Source: Myxococcus landrumus
GTDB lineage: Bacteria > Myxococcota > Myxococcia > Myxococcales > Myxococcaceae
DNA length: 64,000 nt
Direction: 5' to 3'
NCBI RefSeq assembly: GCF_017301635.1
Contig: NZ_CP071091.1
Span: 1,331,001 to 1,395,000, forward strand
Shown here: positions 38,301-47,088 of the stretch, one piece after another
How the letters are laid out: each line of letters begins with the position of its first letter
How positions within the stretch are numbered: the stretch's first letter is position 1
Position numbers and translations under genes: made by a program
The notes under the pieces: generated by a model
What the model was told of the DNA's origin: nothing
Database searches by the model: none
The model's input: only the letters and a program-made list of their open reading frames with translations

Positions 38301-39834
38301 GGAGTCCCTCCCGCTGACGCCCAACGGCAAGGTGGACCGCAAGGCGCTCCCGGCACCGGACGGCGCACGCGCGGGGATGACGAAGGAGTACGTCACGCCG
38401 AGGACGCCCGACGAGGAGATCCTCGCCACGGTGTGGCGTGAAGTGCTGCGCGTCGAGCAGGTGGGCATCCACGACAACTTCTTCGACCTGGGAGGCAGCT
38501 CGCTGTCGCTGTACCAGGTGCTGACCCGCGTGCGCGCCGCATGCGCCGTGGAGCTGACGCTGCGCGAGCTGCTCCAGGCGGCGACCCTGGCGGACCTGGC
38601 GAAGACGGTGGAGGCCGTGCGCTCGGGAGTGCGCGTGGTGCGAGACACCCAGGCGGATATGGTGGCGGACGCCGTGCTCGAGGCGGACATCGACCCGAAG
38701 GGACTCCCCGGGCCGCGCACGCTCCCGCCGCGCACCGTTCTGCTGACGGGGGCCACGGGCTTCCTCGGCGCGTTCCTGCTCGAGGAGCTCTGCCGGAAGA
38801 CCGACGCGAGCATCTGGTGCCTCGTGCGCTGCTCGGACGCACAGGACGGGATGCGCCGGATTCGCAAGAACCTGGAGGGGTACTCACTCTGGAGTGATGC
38901 GCTGGCGTCCCGAATCGTCCCGCTGCGAGGGGACATCGGCAAGCCGAGGCTGGGCCTCTCCGAGGCGGAGTTCGAGCGCCTGTCCAGCGAGGTCGACGTC
39001 ATCCTCCACAACGGCGCGCTGGTGAACTTCCTCTACCCCTATGAGGGGCTGAAGGCGGCGAACGTCCTCGGCACGCGGGAGATTCTCCGGCTGGCCACGC
39101 GGACCCGCGTCAAGCCACTGCACTACGTGTCCACCATCTCGGTGCTGGCCTCGGGGCGCGCAGAGGCGATCCGCGAGGAGGAGCCGCTCGGGCCTCCGTC
39201 CTCGGTCGCGGGCGGCTACTCCCAGAGCAAGTGGGTGGCGGAGAGCCTCGTGAGGGGGGCGTCCCTGCGGGGCCTGCCTGTCACCATCTACCGGCCCGGG
39301 CGCATCACGGGTCACAGCCAGACGGGCGCATGGGGCGCGGAGGATCTGCTGTGCAGGACCCTCCAGGCCTGCGTCCGGCTGGGGTCCGCTCCCCAGGTCG
39401 AGGCGATGATCGAGCTGACGCCCGTGGACTACGCGAGCCGGGCCATCGTGGGCCTCTCCACGCATCCCGAGGCACTCGGCAAGACGTTCCACATCGTCAA
39501 TCCCACGACGGTGCGCGCCACCACGCTGTGGAGCGGCATGCAGGCGTTCGGCTATCCGCTGCGCATCCTAGGCTTCGACGCGTGGCTGACCGAGCTCGCC
39601 TCCGCGCAGGCGTCCGACGCGGTCCTCCGCGAGCTCCACTCCATCCTCCAGCAGGTTCCGCCGGAGGACAGGACCGCCTCGGGACCTCGCATGGCGGTAT
39701 GTGACAGCCAGAACGCGGTGAAGGCCCTCGAATCGCTCGGGACGTCCTGCCCCCAGGTCAACGACACCTTGATGTCGACCTACCTCGCCTCGCTCGTTCG
39801 CCGAGGCTTCATTTCCGCGCCGATGAAACCGTGA
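35299..39834 (+). CDS. mxaA: NRPS termination protein: docking-C-A(Ala)-PCP-reductase
   Basis: Starts at the ATG at 35299, overlapping the PKS stop (ATGA); 1511 residues. Residues 1-55 (MNIREFLVTLSQKG...) form a TubC-type beta-hairpin docking domain that would receive the PKS tail. The condensation domain (~70-500) has the active HHIITDG near 205. The adenylation domain (~535-1030) has TSGSTGRPKG near 683 and NGKVDR near 1008. Aligning its pocket to GrsA gives DLFNNALTYK, the alanine code. The PCP serine is in LGGSSL near 1065. The C-terminal thioester reductase (~1150-1500) has TGATGFLG and the YSQSK catalytic Tyr/Lys near 1305; reduction would release a 2-aminopropanol (alaninol) amide as in myxalamids. 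No thioesterase is present. It is the last gene of the operon. Confidence 0.94.
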
Positions 39835-39918
39835 CGGGGCTGGGAGTGTCTGAATTCCGTAAGACATTCCCCGCTTCGCTTCGTTGATGGGAATGCCTGG
39901 AGCGCAGGTGACTCCTGT

Positions 39919-39939
39919 CCGGTCAGAGCCGCTGACCGG
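39919..39939 (+). other. Perfect hairpin in the mxaA-lipoprotein gap
   Basis: An 8-bp perfect inverted repeat (CCGGTCAG / CTGACCGG) with a 5-nt loop lies 85 bp after the mxaA stop and 25 bp before the next ATG. No T-run follows, so it may be a rho-assisted end of the PKS operon, a leader hairpin of the lipoprotein gene, or an operator for a dimeric regulator. The sequence alone does not decide. Confidence 0.45.
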
Positions 39940-39963
39940 AATCCATCCACGAGGTTTCTGGTC

Positions 39964-41373
39964 ATGTTGAAGAAGTTTCTTGTTACTTGTATCTCGATTT
40001 CATGTGCATCCTTGTTTACAGCGGGGTGCGCGGGGGAGTCCAAGCCGACGGAGGTCCTCAGGCCGAACGTCCCGGGCGCGGTGGTCCTGCTCGTCGAGCG
40101 CGAAGGCGGCGAGGGGCCCTACGTCGAGGGCTCCAAGGAGCGCTTCAAGGTCACCGCGTCGGGAGAGGACTTCAAGACCGTGCGCTGGAGCTCCAATGCC
40201 GGCGCGCTGGAGGCCAACGCGGAGCGCGTCGAGTGGACGCTGCCCTCGAAGGGAACGGCGTCGCTGTCCGTCTCCGTGGAGACCGTCTCCGGAAAGACGG
40301 GAGAGGGCTCGTTCGACTTCAACGTGGTGGCCTCGGCGGCGGTGGCGCCTGGGACAGTGGTGGACCCGCGTCCGGACGTCACGGGCTCCACCTGCAAGCT
40401 GGCCTTCGACCGGGCGGGGAAGGGACACGTCATCTACCTGAACGACACCCACCGCTCGCTCTGGTACGCGAGCTGGGATGGGACGGTGTGGAAGACGGAG
40501 CAGATTGACGGCCCCGGGCTGAACAACGGCGGTAGCTACGTGTCGAACGCCACGCTGGCGGTGGATGAGGTGACCGGGACGCCGCACGTCGCCTACATCC
40601 GGCTGTCGGCCGCGCCCCCGAATCCGGTCATCCCGTACTCCCGCGTGGCCTACGCCACGAAGATCAATGGGAGCTGGATTCGGGAGCTCGTCGACCCCAC
40701 GGGCTACGGGCAGAACCTGCGGGTGAGCATCGCGCTCAACCCCGCGCAGGCGCTTCAGCCCTCCATCGCCTACAGCGAGAGTGGCATCGGCGTGCAGCTC
40801 ACCACCCGGACGGGCGTGAGCACCTGGGCGGGCGGCATGGCGCGCGTTGGAACCTTGATGGGGGACCTGAGCTTCGACAGCTCGGGCACCCTGTATTTGC
40901 CCTATGTCACCAACGCCAACAGCGAAGTCTCCGTGGGCATCAAGCCCGGCGCGGACACCGACACCATCCGCCTGACCTCCGCGTACGCGGACGGGCACAA
41001 GTGGCTGTCGACGGCCTGGGGCGAGAACCGGCACCTCCTGTTGCTCGGAAGCGGAGGCGCCCCGACGGATGGCTCCCAGTTCGCCTTCTATGACCTCGCG
41101 GTGGCGTCGCCCTACACGTCCAGCACCGTGCGCTTCTCGCAGGTGGACTACAAGAACCACGCGAGTGCCGTGGCGTATGGCGCCGGCAAGGTCTTCATCG
41201 TCCAGCGCCATGACTCGACGCTGGAGCTCCTCACCCCGGACGCCGCCGGCTTCTGGACGTACACGCAGCTCGGCTCGGCGACGGCCCTGTCCCGGCCGAG
41301 CGTGGCGGTCCGCCCCACGGACGGCACGCCGCACGTCTGCTACCAAATGGATGGGAAGCTGAACTTCCAGTAG
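39964..41373 (+). CDS. Putative lipoprotein with beta-propeller-like repeats
   Basis: A 469-residue protein of unknown function. The N-terminus (KKFLVTCISISCASLFTAGC) is a lipoprotein signal with the lipidated Cys in TAGC, so it should be membrane-anchored outside the cytoplasm. The first ~60 bases use AT-rich codons (TTT, CTT, GTT, ACT) unlike the rest of the window. After an Ig-like stretch (~25-125) come repeated sheets with the pattern H-V-(I/A)-Y, for example KGHVIYLNDTH and TPHVAYIRLS, spaced like sialidase/BNR-type propeller blades, ending in TPHVCYQMDG. It stands alone between the PKS operon and the siderophore genes, in the PKS direction, after a 130-bp gap with a hairpin. No catalytic motif was recognised. 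A link to either pathway is only positional. Confidence 0.8.
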   Translation: MLKKFLVTCISISCASLFTAGCAGESKPTEVLRPNVPGAVVLLVEREGGEGPYVEGSKERFKVTASGEDFKTVRWSSNAGALEANAERVEWTLPSKGTASLSVSVETVSGKTGEGSFDFNVVASAAVAPGTVVDPRPDVTGSTCKLAFDRAGKGHVIYLNDTHRSLWYASWDGTVWKTEQIDGPGLNNGGSYVSNATLAVDEVTGTPHVAYIRLSAAPPNPVIPYSRVAYATKINGSWIRELVDPTGYGQNLRVSIALNPAQALQPSIAYSESGIGVQLTTRTGVSTWAGGMARVGTLMGDLSFDSSGTLYLPYVTNANSEVSVGIKPGADTDTIRLTSAYADGHKWLSTAWGENRHLLLLGSGGAPTDGSQFAFYDLAVASPYTSSTVRFSQVDYKNHASAVAYGAGKVFIVQRHDSTLELLTPDAAGFWTYTQLGSATALSRPSVAVRPTDGTPHVCYQMDGKLNFQ

Positions 41374-41595
41374 CGGACCTCTTCAGGGCCTGGGCGTGTC
41401 GGCGGGTGGCTCCTCCCCAGCCGCCGCTCGGGCCTTGTTCTTATCTTCCCATCCACCAAGCCTGGCCGCTCGCCATGCGACAGGCCCCGAAGGAGGGCGC
41501 GATTTCAGTTGCAACCCAATGAAATTGCGAGTCAAAACTAAAATCAGAATCCGTCAGGGCATCGGTCGCCCTCTCGGTGAAAGAGGAGAGCGCAC

Positions 41596-42417
41596 GTGAC
41601 GACCAGCGTGTCCGAGAAGGTGTTCCGCCGGGGCCCGTTCCCCGTGAAGTTCCGCTGCCTGGAAGTCCTCCGGGTGACGCCCATCACCCCGCATGTGGTG
41701 CGCATCACCCTGGGCGGTGAAGACATCGAGGGCTTTCACAGCGAAGGCGCGGATGACCACGTGAAGGTGCTGTTTCCGGAGGAGGGCAAGCGCCGGCCCG
41801 TCATTCCGACGATGGGCCCCACGGGCCCCGTGCTCCAGCCGGGCGAGAAGAAGCCCGACTCGCGCGACTACACGCCCCGCCGCTTCGACCCTGTCGCGGG
41901 CGAGCTGGACCTGGACTTCGTCCTCCATGGCTCGGGCCCCGCGTCGTCCTGGGCGGCCAAGGCCAGGCCCGGGGACATGCTGGGCGTGGGCGGGCCTCGC
42001 GGCTCGCTCTTCGTGTCGAACGACTTCGACTGGTACCTGCTCGCGGGGGACGAGACGGCCATCCCCGCCATCGCGCGCAGGCTGGAGGAGCTTCCCGAGG
42101 GGGCTCGCGCCATCGTCTTCATCGAGGTCGCTGACGCCAGCGAGGAGCAGAAGTTCGCGACGCGCGCCAACGTGACGCTGACCTGGCTGCACCGCAACGG
42201 CGCCGAGGCGGGCTCCACGGACCTGCTCAACCAGGCCATCCGCACCCTCGACTTCCCGCCGGGCGACTACTTCGCGTGGGTGTCGGGGGAGTCGCTCGCG
42301 ATGCGCCCCATCCGCGACTACCTGCTCAACGAGCGCGGGACGAACAAGAGCTGGGTGCGCGTCACCGGCTATTGGAAGCGTGGCCACGCGGACCACGTCC
42401 ACGACTCCAAGAACTAG
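41596..42417 (+). CDS. Siderophore-interacting protein (FAD-dependent ferric-siderophore reductase family)
   Basis: A 273-residue cytoplasmic flavoprotein of the ViuB/SIP family, which releases iron from imported ferric siderophores by reduction. It starts at GTG 41596, preceded 6-9 bp upstream by a good ribosome binding site (GAGGAG). The FAD-binding motif RDYTPRRFD is near residue 96, and the family signature HGSGPASSWA with PGDMLGVGGP follows near 115-135. The C-terminal half (DWYLLAGDETAIPAI; YFAWVSGES) is the NADPH-side domain. It is the only myxochelin-region gene on the + strand, converging on mxcL across a hairpin. The 222-bp upstream gap contains an AT-rich patch (41518-41555) that could hold the promoter; no convincing Fur box was found there. 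I think it corresponds to MxcB of other myxobacteria but cannot confirm the name. Confidence 0.88.
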   Translation: MTTSVSEKVFRRGPFPVKFRCLEVLRVTPITPHVVRITLGGEDIEGFHSEGADDHVKVLFPEEGKRRPVIPTMGPTGPVLQPGEKKPDSRDYTPRRFDPVAGELDLDFVLHGSGPASSWAAKARPGDMLGVGGPRGSLFVSNDFDWYLLAGDETAIPAIARRLEELPEGARAIVFIEVADASEEQKFATRANVTLTWLHRNGAEAGSTDLLNQAIRTLDFPPGDYFAWVSGESLAMRPIRDYLLNERGTNKSWVRVTGYWKRGHADHVHDSKN

Positions 42418-42426
42418 GACGTCACC

Positions 42427-42455
42427 CGGGGAGGCCAGACACCGCGGCCTCCCCG
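42427..42455. terminator. Bidirectional hairpin terminator between converging genes
   Basis: A perfect 10-bp inverted repeat (CGGGGAGGCC / GGCCTCCCCG) with a 9-nt loop sits in the 51-bp gap between two convergent stop codons (42417 and 42469). Position and strength fit a shared terminator. It lacks a T-run on either side, as is common in high-GC genomes. Confidence 0.75.
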
Positions 42456-42468
42456 AGTTGCCTCGACG

Positions 42469-43737
42469 CTACGCGGGCTTCGCGAGCGAGCGCAGCACCT
42501 CGCCCGCCATGTCCACGGTGTATTGAATCTGCTCCTCGGTGTGGACCGCGGAGATGAAGTTCACGTCGCGGCGCAGCAGGACGCCCCGGCGCGCCATTCC
42601 GCCCTGGAACGGCGTCATCAGCTTCGCGTGCTCGACCATGTCCGGCGAGTAGCGGAAGAAGGGCACCGAGTCGTAGCCCAGCACGCGCAGCGGTGAGCCC
42701 ACGGCCTCGGCATGCTGGTTGACGCCCTCGCGCAGCTTGCGGCCCAGGTTCGCGATGTGCTGCACGTGGCTGTTCTGCTTGTAGAACTTCAGCACGGCCT
42801 CGCACACGGCCAGCGTGAGCAGCTCACCACCGAACGTGGTCGACACCTGGAGGTCGGCCAGCTTGCTCAGGTACTTCGCCGGGCCGGAGATGGCCGACAG
42901 CGGCATGCCCGCGGCGATGCTCTTGGACATGCACACGATGTCCGCCTGGACGCCGAAGAACTCCTGCGCTCCGCCCATGGCCAAACGGAAGCCCGTCACG
43001 ACCTCGTCCATCACGAACATCACACCGTGCGCGGTGCACGCGGCGCGCACCTGCTGCATGAAGCCCGACGTCAGCGGCCGGTTGTAGGGGATGGAGAGCA
43101 CCACCGCCGCCAGTTGGCTGGCCTGCTTCTCGATGGTGGACAGCAGCACGGCCTCGTCCGGAGGCGTGAAGAGCGGCAGCCGGGTGGTCAGGCTCGCGAG
43201 CGGCGCGGGCACGCCCGGGGTGTCGTACATGAAGTGGTCATGCCACCCGTTGTAGCCGACGGTGATGATGCGCTCCTTGCCGGTGAGGTAGCGCGACAGG
43301 CGCACCGCGGCGGACGTGGCATCCGCGCCCGTCTTGAAGAAGCGCGCCTGCTCCGCGCCGGGCACCAGGTCCAGCAGTGCCTGGATGGAGGTGACCTCCA
43401 CGGGCGTGGGCAGCGAGTGCAGGACACCTTCCTCCAGGTGCCGGCGGATGGTGTCCACCACCGCGGGGTGGTTGTGGCCCAGCATGTTGGCGCCCAGCCC
43501 GCTGATGAAGTCGATGTACTCCTGGCCGTCGACGTCCTCCACGAGCGCGCCCTGGCCCTTGGCGAGGAACACGGGGAAGGAGCCCGGCGCGAAGAACTCC
43601 GGCTTCTTCATCATCGACTGGGTGACGCCGGGGACCGTCTTGCGCGCCTCGGCGAGGAGCTGGTTGGAGCGCTCCAGCTTCATCTCACCCTGGATGGGAC
43701 GGGGAAGGGAGGGATGCTTCCTGATAGGCATGTCCAT
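42469..43737 (-). CDS. mxcL: PLP-dependent aminotransferase, myxochelin B formation
   Basis: A 422-residue class III (glutamate-1-semialdehyde aminomutase-like) aminotransferase. In myxochelin biosynthesis MxcL transaminates the aldehyde released by the MxcG reductase, giving the terminal amine of myxochelin B in place of the alcohol of myxochelin A. The PLP lysine is in CMSKSIAAG near residue 263, preceded by the DEVVTGFR cofactor motif near 237; FFKTGADATSAA near 128 is the GSA-type cofactor/substrate loop. The ATG at 43737 has AAGGA at suitable spacing; a second ATG lies two codons on. It is the last gene of the - strand uptake operon, 34 bp after the exporter, and ends at the shared terminator. 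Confidence 0.93.
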   Translation of the reverse strand: MDMPIRKHPSLPRPIQGEMKLERSNQLLAEARKTVPGVTQSMMKKPEFFAPGSFPVFLAKGQGALVEDVDGQEYIDFISGLGANMLGHNHPAVVDTIRRHLEEGVLHSLPTPVEVTSIQALLDLVPGAEQARFFKTGADATSAAVRLSRYLTGKERIITVGYNGWHDHFMYDTPGVPAPLASLTTRLPLFTPPDEAVLLSTIEKQASQLAAVVLSIPYNRPLTSGFMQQVRAACTAHGVMFVMDEVVTGFRLAMGGAQEFFGVQADIVCMSKSIAAGMPLSAISGPAKYLSKLADLQVSTTFGGELLTLAVCEAVLKFYKQNSHVQHIANLGRKLREGVNQHAEAVGSPLRVLGYDSVPFFRYSPDMVEHAKLMTPFQGGMARRGVLLRRDVNFISAVHTEEQIQYTVDMAGEVLRSLAKPA

Positions 43738-43771
43738 GGGGACTTCCTTTGGCTTGGGGTGTTGAGAGGAC

Positions 43772-44995
43772 TCAGGTCGTCGCGGCCTTCAAGGGCAGTG
43801 CGCTTCGGTTGAAGGTCCACAAGAGGCACAGGGAGAGCGCGGTCACCGCCACCGCCATCCAGCCCACCTGGCCGAAGCCCCACAGGGCTCCCTCGGGCGT
43901 CGTGGTGATGAGCATGCCGCTCACCCAGGCGGAGAGGCCGGAGGCGCCGTCACTCGCGGCCATGTTGACGGCGAGGAAGCGCCCGCGCAGCGCGGGAGGC
44001 ACTCGCGCGGAGACCAGCGCGATGGTGGGGATGGCGCGCGTGGACGTCACCGCCATGAACAAGACGAACGCGCTCGTGACGACGGACAGCGGAGCAGGCG
44101 ACAGGTGCGTGAAGAGCAGGTGCGGCCCCACCGTGCCCGCCAGGAGCCACGCGAGCATTCGCCCCGCGCCCAGGCGGTCCGTGAAGCGCCCCACCAGTCG
44201 CGCCGCGAGGAGCGTCCCGGCGCCGCCCCCCAGATACACCCAGGGGAGGTCCGTGCTCGCCAGGCCCAGGTTCCCCACCATGAAGGTGCCCAGGTACGGG
44301 ATGAGCAGGAAGCTGGCGAACACCACGCAGAACGTCAGCAGCCAACCCAGGGCGAGGGCGGGAGAGGCCAGCGTCGACACGGGATTGCGCTGGGTGGCAT
44401 CGGTGCCGCGCGCCAGGTGCTGCTTCACGGGGGGAAGGATGCGCAGCAGGCCCAGCCACAACACGCCCGCCAGTCCGCCGATGACCCAGAACGGAACGCG
44501 CCAGCCGAACTGGTTGGCGAGGCCCAGCCCCAACGGAACACCCGCCACCGCGGAGAGCCCCAGCGCGGACATCACCGTGCCGATGGCCCGTCCCCGGCGC
44601 TCGCCTGGGACGACGTCCGCGATGATGGCCATGATGACCGCGCCCATGAGGCCCGCGCAGGCCCCCGCGAGCGAGCGGGCCACGAGGAGCGCGACGTGGC
44701 TGGACGCGACGCCGCAGGCCAGCGTCGCGAGGATGAAGCCCGCGTAGACGGCCAGGAGCGTGCGCTTGCGGTCGAAGCGGTCCAGCCAGAACAGGCCCAG
44801 GACGCCCATGGCCGCGGAGGCCAGCGTGTACGCGGAGACCAGCGCGCCGAACTGCGCCGTGGTGAGGTCGAAGCGGCGGATGAGCTCCGGCCCCAGCGGC
44901 ATGATGATCATGAAGTCCAGGAGGTGGCTGAACTGGACTCCCGCGAGCAGCAGGGTCAGCAGCTTCTCCTGACGGGGCGGAGCGGCGGTGTTCAC
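43772..44995 (-). CDS. MFS transporter, probable siderophore exporter
   Basis: A 407-residue major facilitator with about 12 hydrophobic segments (for example LLAGVQFSHLLDFMIIMPLG near residue 15) and the loop-2 motif DRFDRKRTLL near 70. The start is placed at GTG 44995, which has GGAGG seven bases upstream; a longer frame would run backwards into tonB. It lies between tonB and mxcL in the uptake operon, so export of myxochelin (an EntS-like role) is the likely job. Drug or precursor export cannot be excluded from sequence. Confidence 0.87.
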   Translation of the reverse strand: MNTAAPPRQEKLLTLLLAGVQFSHLLDFMIIMPLGPELIRRFDLTTAQFGALVSAYTLASAAMGVLGLFWLDRFDRKRTLLAVYAGFILATLACGVASSHVALLVARSLAGACAGLMGAVIMAIIADVVPGERRGRAIGTVMSALGLSAVAGVPLGLGLANQFGWRVPFWVIGGLAGVLWLGLLRILPPVKQHLARGTDATQRNPVSTLASPALALGWLLTFCVVFASFLLIPYLGTFMVGNLGLASTDLPWVYLGGGAGTLLAARLVGRFTDRLGAGRMLAWLLAGTVGPHLLFTHLSPAPLSVVTSAFVLFMAVTSTRAIPTIALVSARVPPALRGRFLAVNMAASDGASGLSAWVSGMLITTTPEGALWGFGQVGWMAVAVTALSLCLLWTFNRSALPLKAATT

Positions 44996-45026
44996 GAGGA
45001 CCTCCAGACGGCGTGCGCGAGACGCG

Positions 45027-45857
45027 CTAGGGGCGGACGAACCGCACCCGAATCGGGGGAGAGACCGCGGCGAGGGGACGCCCTTCGCGGTCCAGCGCGG
45101 TGTCGAAGCGCGCCTTGCGGGCACACGCGAGCGCGGCCTGCCCGAAGCCATGCCCCGGGTCCGACACGAGCTCGGTCGACGTCACTTCACCATCGGCGTC
45201 CACGGCGACGCGCAGCACCACCGTCTGGTTGTCGATGCGCAGCGCATCCGCTTCCTTCGGCCACGGGCAGCTCCAGTTCCGGGCGGAGAGCTGGATGGCG
45301 CGGGCCTGGCTGCCTCCCGTGCCCACGCCTTCGGTGTCACCGCTGGCGACCGTATTGACGGCCGTCGTCGAGCGGCCCGTCGACGCCGTCACGCCTCCCG
45401 CGTACTTGGGGGCGTTGCCGCTGGTCATCTCGAAGTCGGTGAAGTCGAGCGGCGCGGCGGTCTCCTTCGCGGCGACCACCGCACCTGCCTGGGCTGGCTC
45501 CACGGGCGTGGGGCGTGCCGACTCGCGGGGCGCGGGGCTCGGCGTCTTCACGCGAGGCGTCGGCGGGTCCGCCCTGGCGACGCGCTGGGGTTGGGGAGGA
45601 GGCGGTGGTGGCGGAGGCGGAGGATTCAGGTCCACTTCGTGGTCGACCCGAATCACCTGCTTGCGCACGGCGACCTGTGGCGCGGCGGACTGTCCCTGGT
45701 GCCAGGCCTGATACGCCAGCACTCCCGCGACCCCGTGCAGCGACGCGGTGACCGCGAATGCCCACCAGATGGCGTGGCGCCGCCTGGCCGGAGGCGGGCC
45801 CAGGACGATGCTCGCGATGCTCGACTCGTCGCGGGGTGACGGCTCAGGGCGTGACAC
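45027..45857 (-). CDS. tonB: TonB energy-transducing protein
   Basis: A 276-residue TonB-type protein that couples the inner-membrane proton gradient to the outer-membrane receptor. The start is GTG 45857, overlapping the last 14 bases of exbD and preceded by GGAGGG; the frame stays open upstream to 45971 inside exbD. An N-terminal membrane anchor (WWAFAVTASLHGVAGVLAY, ~31-50) is followed by a run of ten prolines near 75 and a long Pro/Ala-rich periplasmic spacer. The C-terminal receptor-contact domain has VAVDADGEVTSTELV and ends IRVRFVRP. It forms a unit with exbB and exbD just downstream of the siderophore receptor, so it is probably dedicated to ferri-myxochelin import. Confidence 0.88.
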   Translation of the reverse strand: MSRPEPSPRDESSIASIVLGPPPARRRHAIWWAFAVTASLHGVAGVLAYQAWHQGQSAAPQVAVRKQVIRVDHEVDLNPPPPPPPPPPQPQRVARADPPTPRVKTPSPAPRESARPTPVEPAQAGAVVAAKETAAPLDFTDFEMTSGNAPKYAGGVTASTGRSTTAVNTVASGDTEGVGTGGSQARAIQLSARNWSCPWPKEADALRIDNQTVVLRVAVDADGEVTSTELVSDPGHGFGQAALACARKARFDTALDREGRPLAAVSPPIRVRFVRP

Positions 45858-46278
45858 GCGTGCCCTCCTCGGTGGGCTCGGGACGCACCGTGCCGAAGGC
45901 GACGCGGGTGAGGCCCGCTTCCTTGAGCTGGTCCAGCACCGCGATGACGCGCCGGTGGGGAACCGCGCCATCCGCCTGGATGACCGCGCGCAGCTCCGGG
46001 TCCTTCACCAGCGCCTGCCTCGCGCTGTCCTGGAGGGACTGGTCCGTCGTGGCTTCGCCATTCACGAGGAGCTCGCCCGCGCGGGTGATGGAGACGGCGA
46101 AGACCGTCTGCACGTCCTCGCTCTGCGAGGCCTTGGGCAGGTCCAGGGGAACGGCGGGGCTGTCCACCAGCCGCGCGGTGACCATGAAGATGATGAGCAG
46201 CACCAGCATGATGTCCACGAGCGGCGTGACGTTGATGCCCTCGATGAGGCCACCGCGGGGCGTGGTTCCTCCGGCCAT
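45844..46278 (-). CDS. exbD: ExbD-type biopolymer transport protein
   Basis: A 144-residue ExbD/TolR-family protein, part of the proton-driven motor that energises TonB. After a short cytoplasmic N-terminus comes INVTPLVDIMLVLLIIFMV (~15-33), containing the family's essential membrane Asp in PLVDI. The rest is the periplasmic domain. The start codon follows the exbB stop after 2 bp and the 3' end overlaps tonB, indicating translational coupling of the three subunits. Confidence 0.92.
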   Translation of the reverse strand: MAGGTTPRGGLIEGINVTPLVDIMLVLLIIFMVTARLVDSPAVPLDLPKASQSEDVQTVFAVSITRAGELLVNGEATTDQSLQDSARQALVKDPELRAVIQADGAVPHRRVIAVLDQLKEAGLTRVAFGTVRPEPTEEGTRVTP

Positions 46279-46280
46279 GG

Positions 46281-46961
46281 TCAGGCGCCTCCCTTGGGCG
46301 CCGCGGACTGCTCGCGCGCGGAGACGTAGGCCAGCACCAGGTTGGTCAGCGCCTCGGCGTCCGAGAGGATGCTGGCGATGCGCCGCTGGAAGTAGTTGTA
46401 GGCCGCGACGGCGGGGAGGGCGACGCCGATACCGACGGCGGTGGCGACCAGCGCCTCCGCGATGCTGCCCATCACCAGGTTGGAGGCGACCTGGCTCGCC
46501 CCGCTCACGGGGGAGCCCTTCGTCTGGCTCAGCGCCTCGAAGGCGAGCAGCACGCCGATGACGGTGCCGAACAGGCCGATGAACGGCGCGTTGTTCCCCA
46601 GCGTGCCCAGGAAGGCGAGCCGGTTCTCGAGCGTGGAGCGCTCGATGGCGAGCGCGCTCTGCATGCCCTTCTCCGCGGCCGTCATGCCCTGCGGGGCCAG
46701 CCGCAATCCCGCGCGGGCCACCGAGGCCCCCACCGACGTGCGCTTCTCCAGCTTGGAGATGGCCGCCGGGAAGTCGCCGCTCGCCAGCGTCTCCTCGAGC
46801 GCGCCGGACAGCTCGCGGATGCGGTCCTGCTTGGTGCGGAAGACGAGCCAGCGCTCGACGATGACACCGATGCTCACCAGCGACAGCGCGAACAGGAGCC
46901 AGAGCACCCAGTTCGCGCCCCACTTCACGAAGACATCCTTGACGATTTCGACGATGTGCAT
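46281..46961 (-). CDS. exbB: ExbB-type MotA/TolQ/ExbB proton channel
   Basis: A 226-residue proton-channel subunit. An N-terminal membrane helix (WVLWLLFALSLVSIGVIVE) is followed by a cytoplasmic loop with the characteristic LAFLGTLGNNAPFIGLFGT near 125 and a third helix (IAEALVATAVGIGVALPAVA) with the conserved polar Thr. The start is taken as ATG 46961 (MHIVEIV); an upstream in-frame ATG at 46994 gives an N-terminus (MRRPCLPGIPT) that looks non-native. The ribosome binding site is poor at either. It lies 127 bp below the lipoprotein gene, across a strong hairpin. Confidence 0.9.
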   Translation of the reverse strand: MHIVEIVKDVFVKWGANWVLWLLFALSLVSIGVIVERWLVFRTKQDRIRELSGALEETLASGDFPAAISKLEKRTSVGASVARAGLRLAPQGMTAAEKGMQSALAIERSTLENRLAFLGTLGNNAPFIGLFGTVIGVLLAFEALSQTKGSPVSGASQVASNLVMGSIAEALVATAVGIGVALPAVAAYNYFQRRIASILSDAEALTNLVLAYVSAREQSAAPKGGA

Positions 46962-47026
46962 GGTTGGGATTCCCGGGAGACAGGGACGCCGCACGTCAGG
47001 GACGCCGCGGTGGATGGGACGCTCCT

Positions 47027-47064
47027 GAAGGCGCCGGACGCGATGGGCCGCGCGCGGCGCCTTC
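47027..47064 (-). other. Intercistronic hairpin between lipoprotein gene and exbB
   Basis: A perfect 10-bp inverted repeat (GAAGGCGCCG / CGGCGCCTTC) with an 18-nt GC-rich loop lies 25 bp after the lipoprotein stop and 66 bp before exbB. No T-run follows in the direction of transcription. It could partly terminate or stabilise the receptor-lipoprotein part of the message, making uneven levels of receptor and motor. A nearby 10-bp direct repeat (GGGACGCCGC at 46983 and 46999) is also present. Confidence 0.5.
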
Positions 47065-47088
47065 GAGAGGTGGCTGCGTCGAGTCGGC

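Noticed and set aside
38740-39834. Thioesterase for release of the polyketide.
   Set aside because: The terminal domain has TGATGFLG and YSQSK, the Rossmann and Tyr-Lys motifs of a reductase; no GxSxG hydrolase motif was found.
41518-41555. AT-rich patch before the siderophore-interacting gene, considered as a fourth Fur box.
   Set aside because: The best 19-mer matched only about 11 of 19 consensus positions and has no convincing palindrome.
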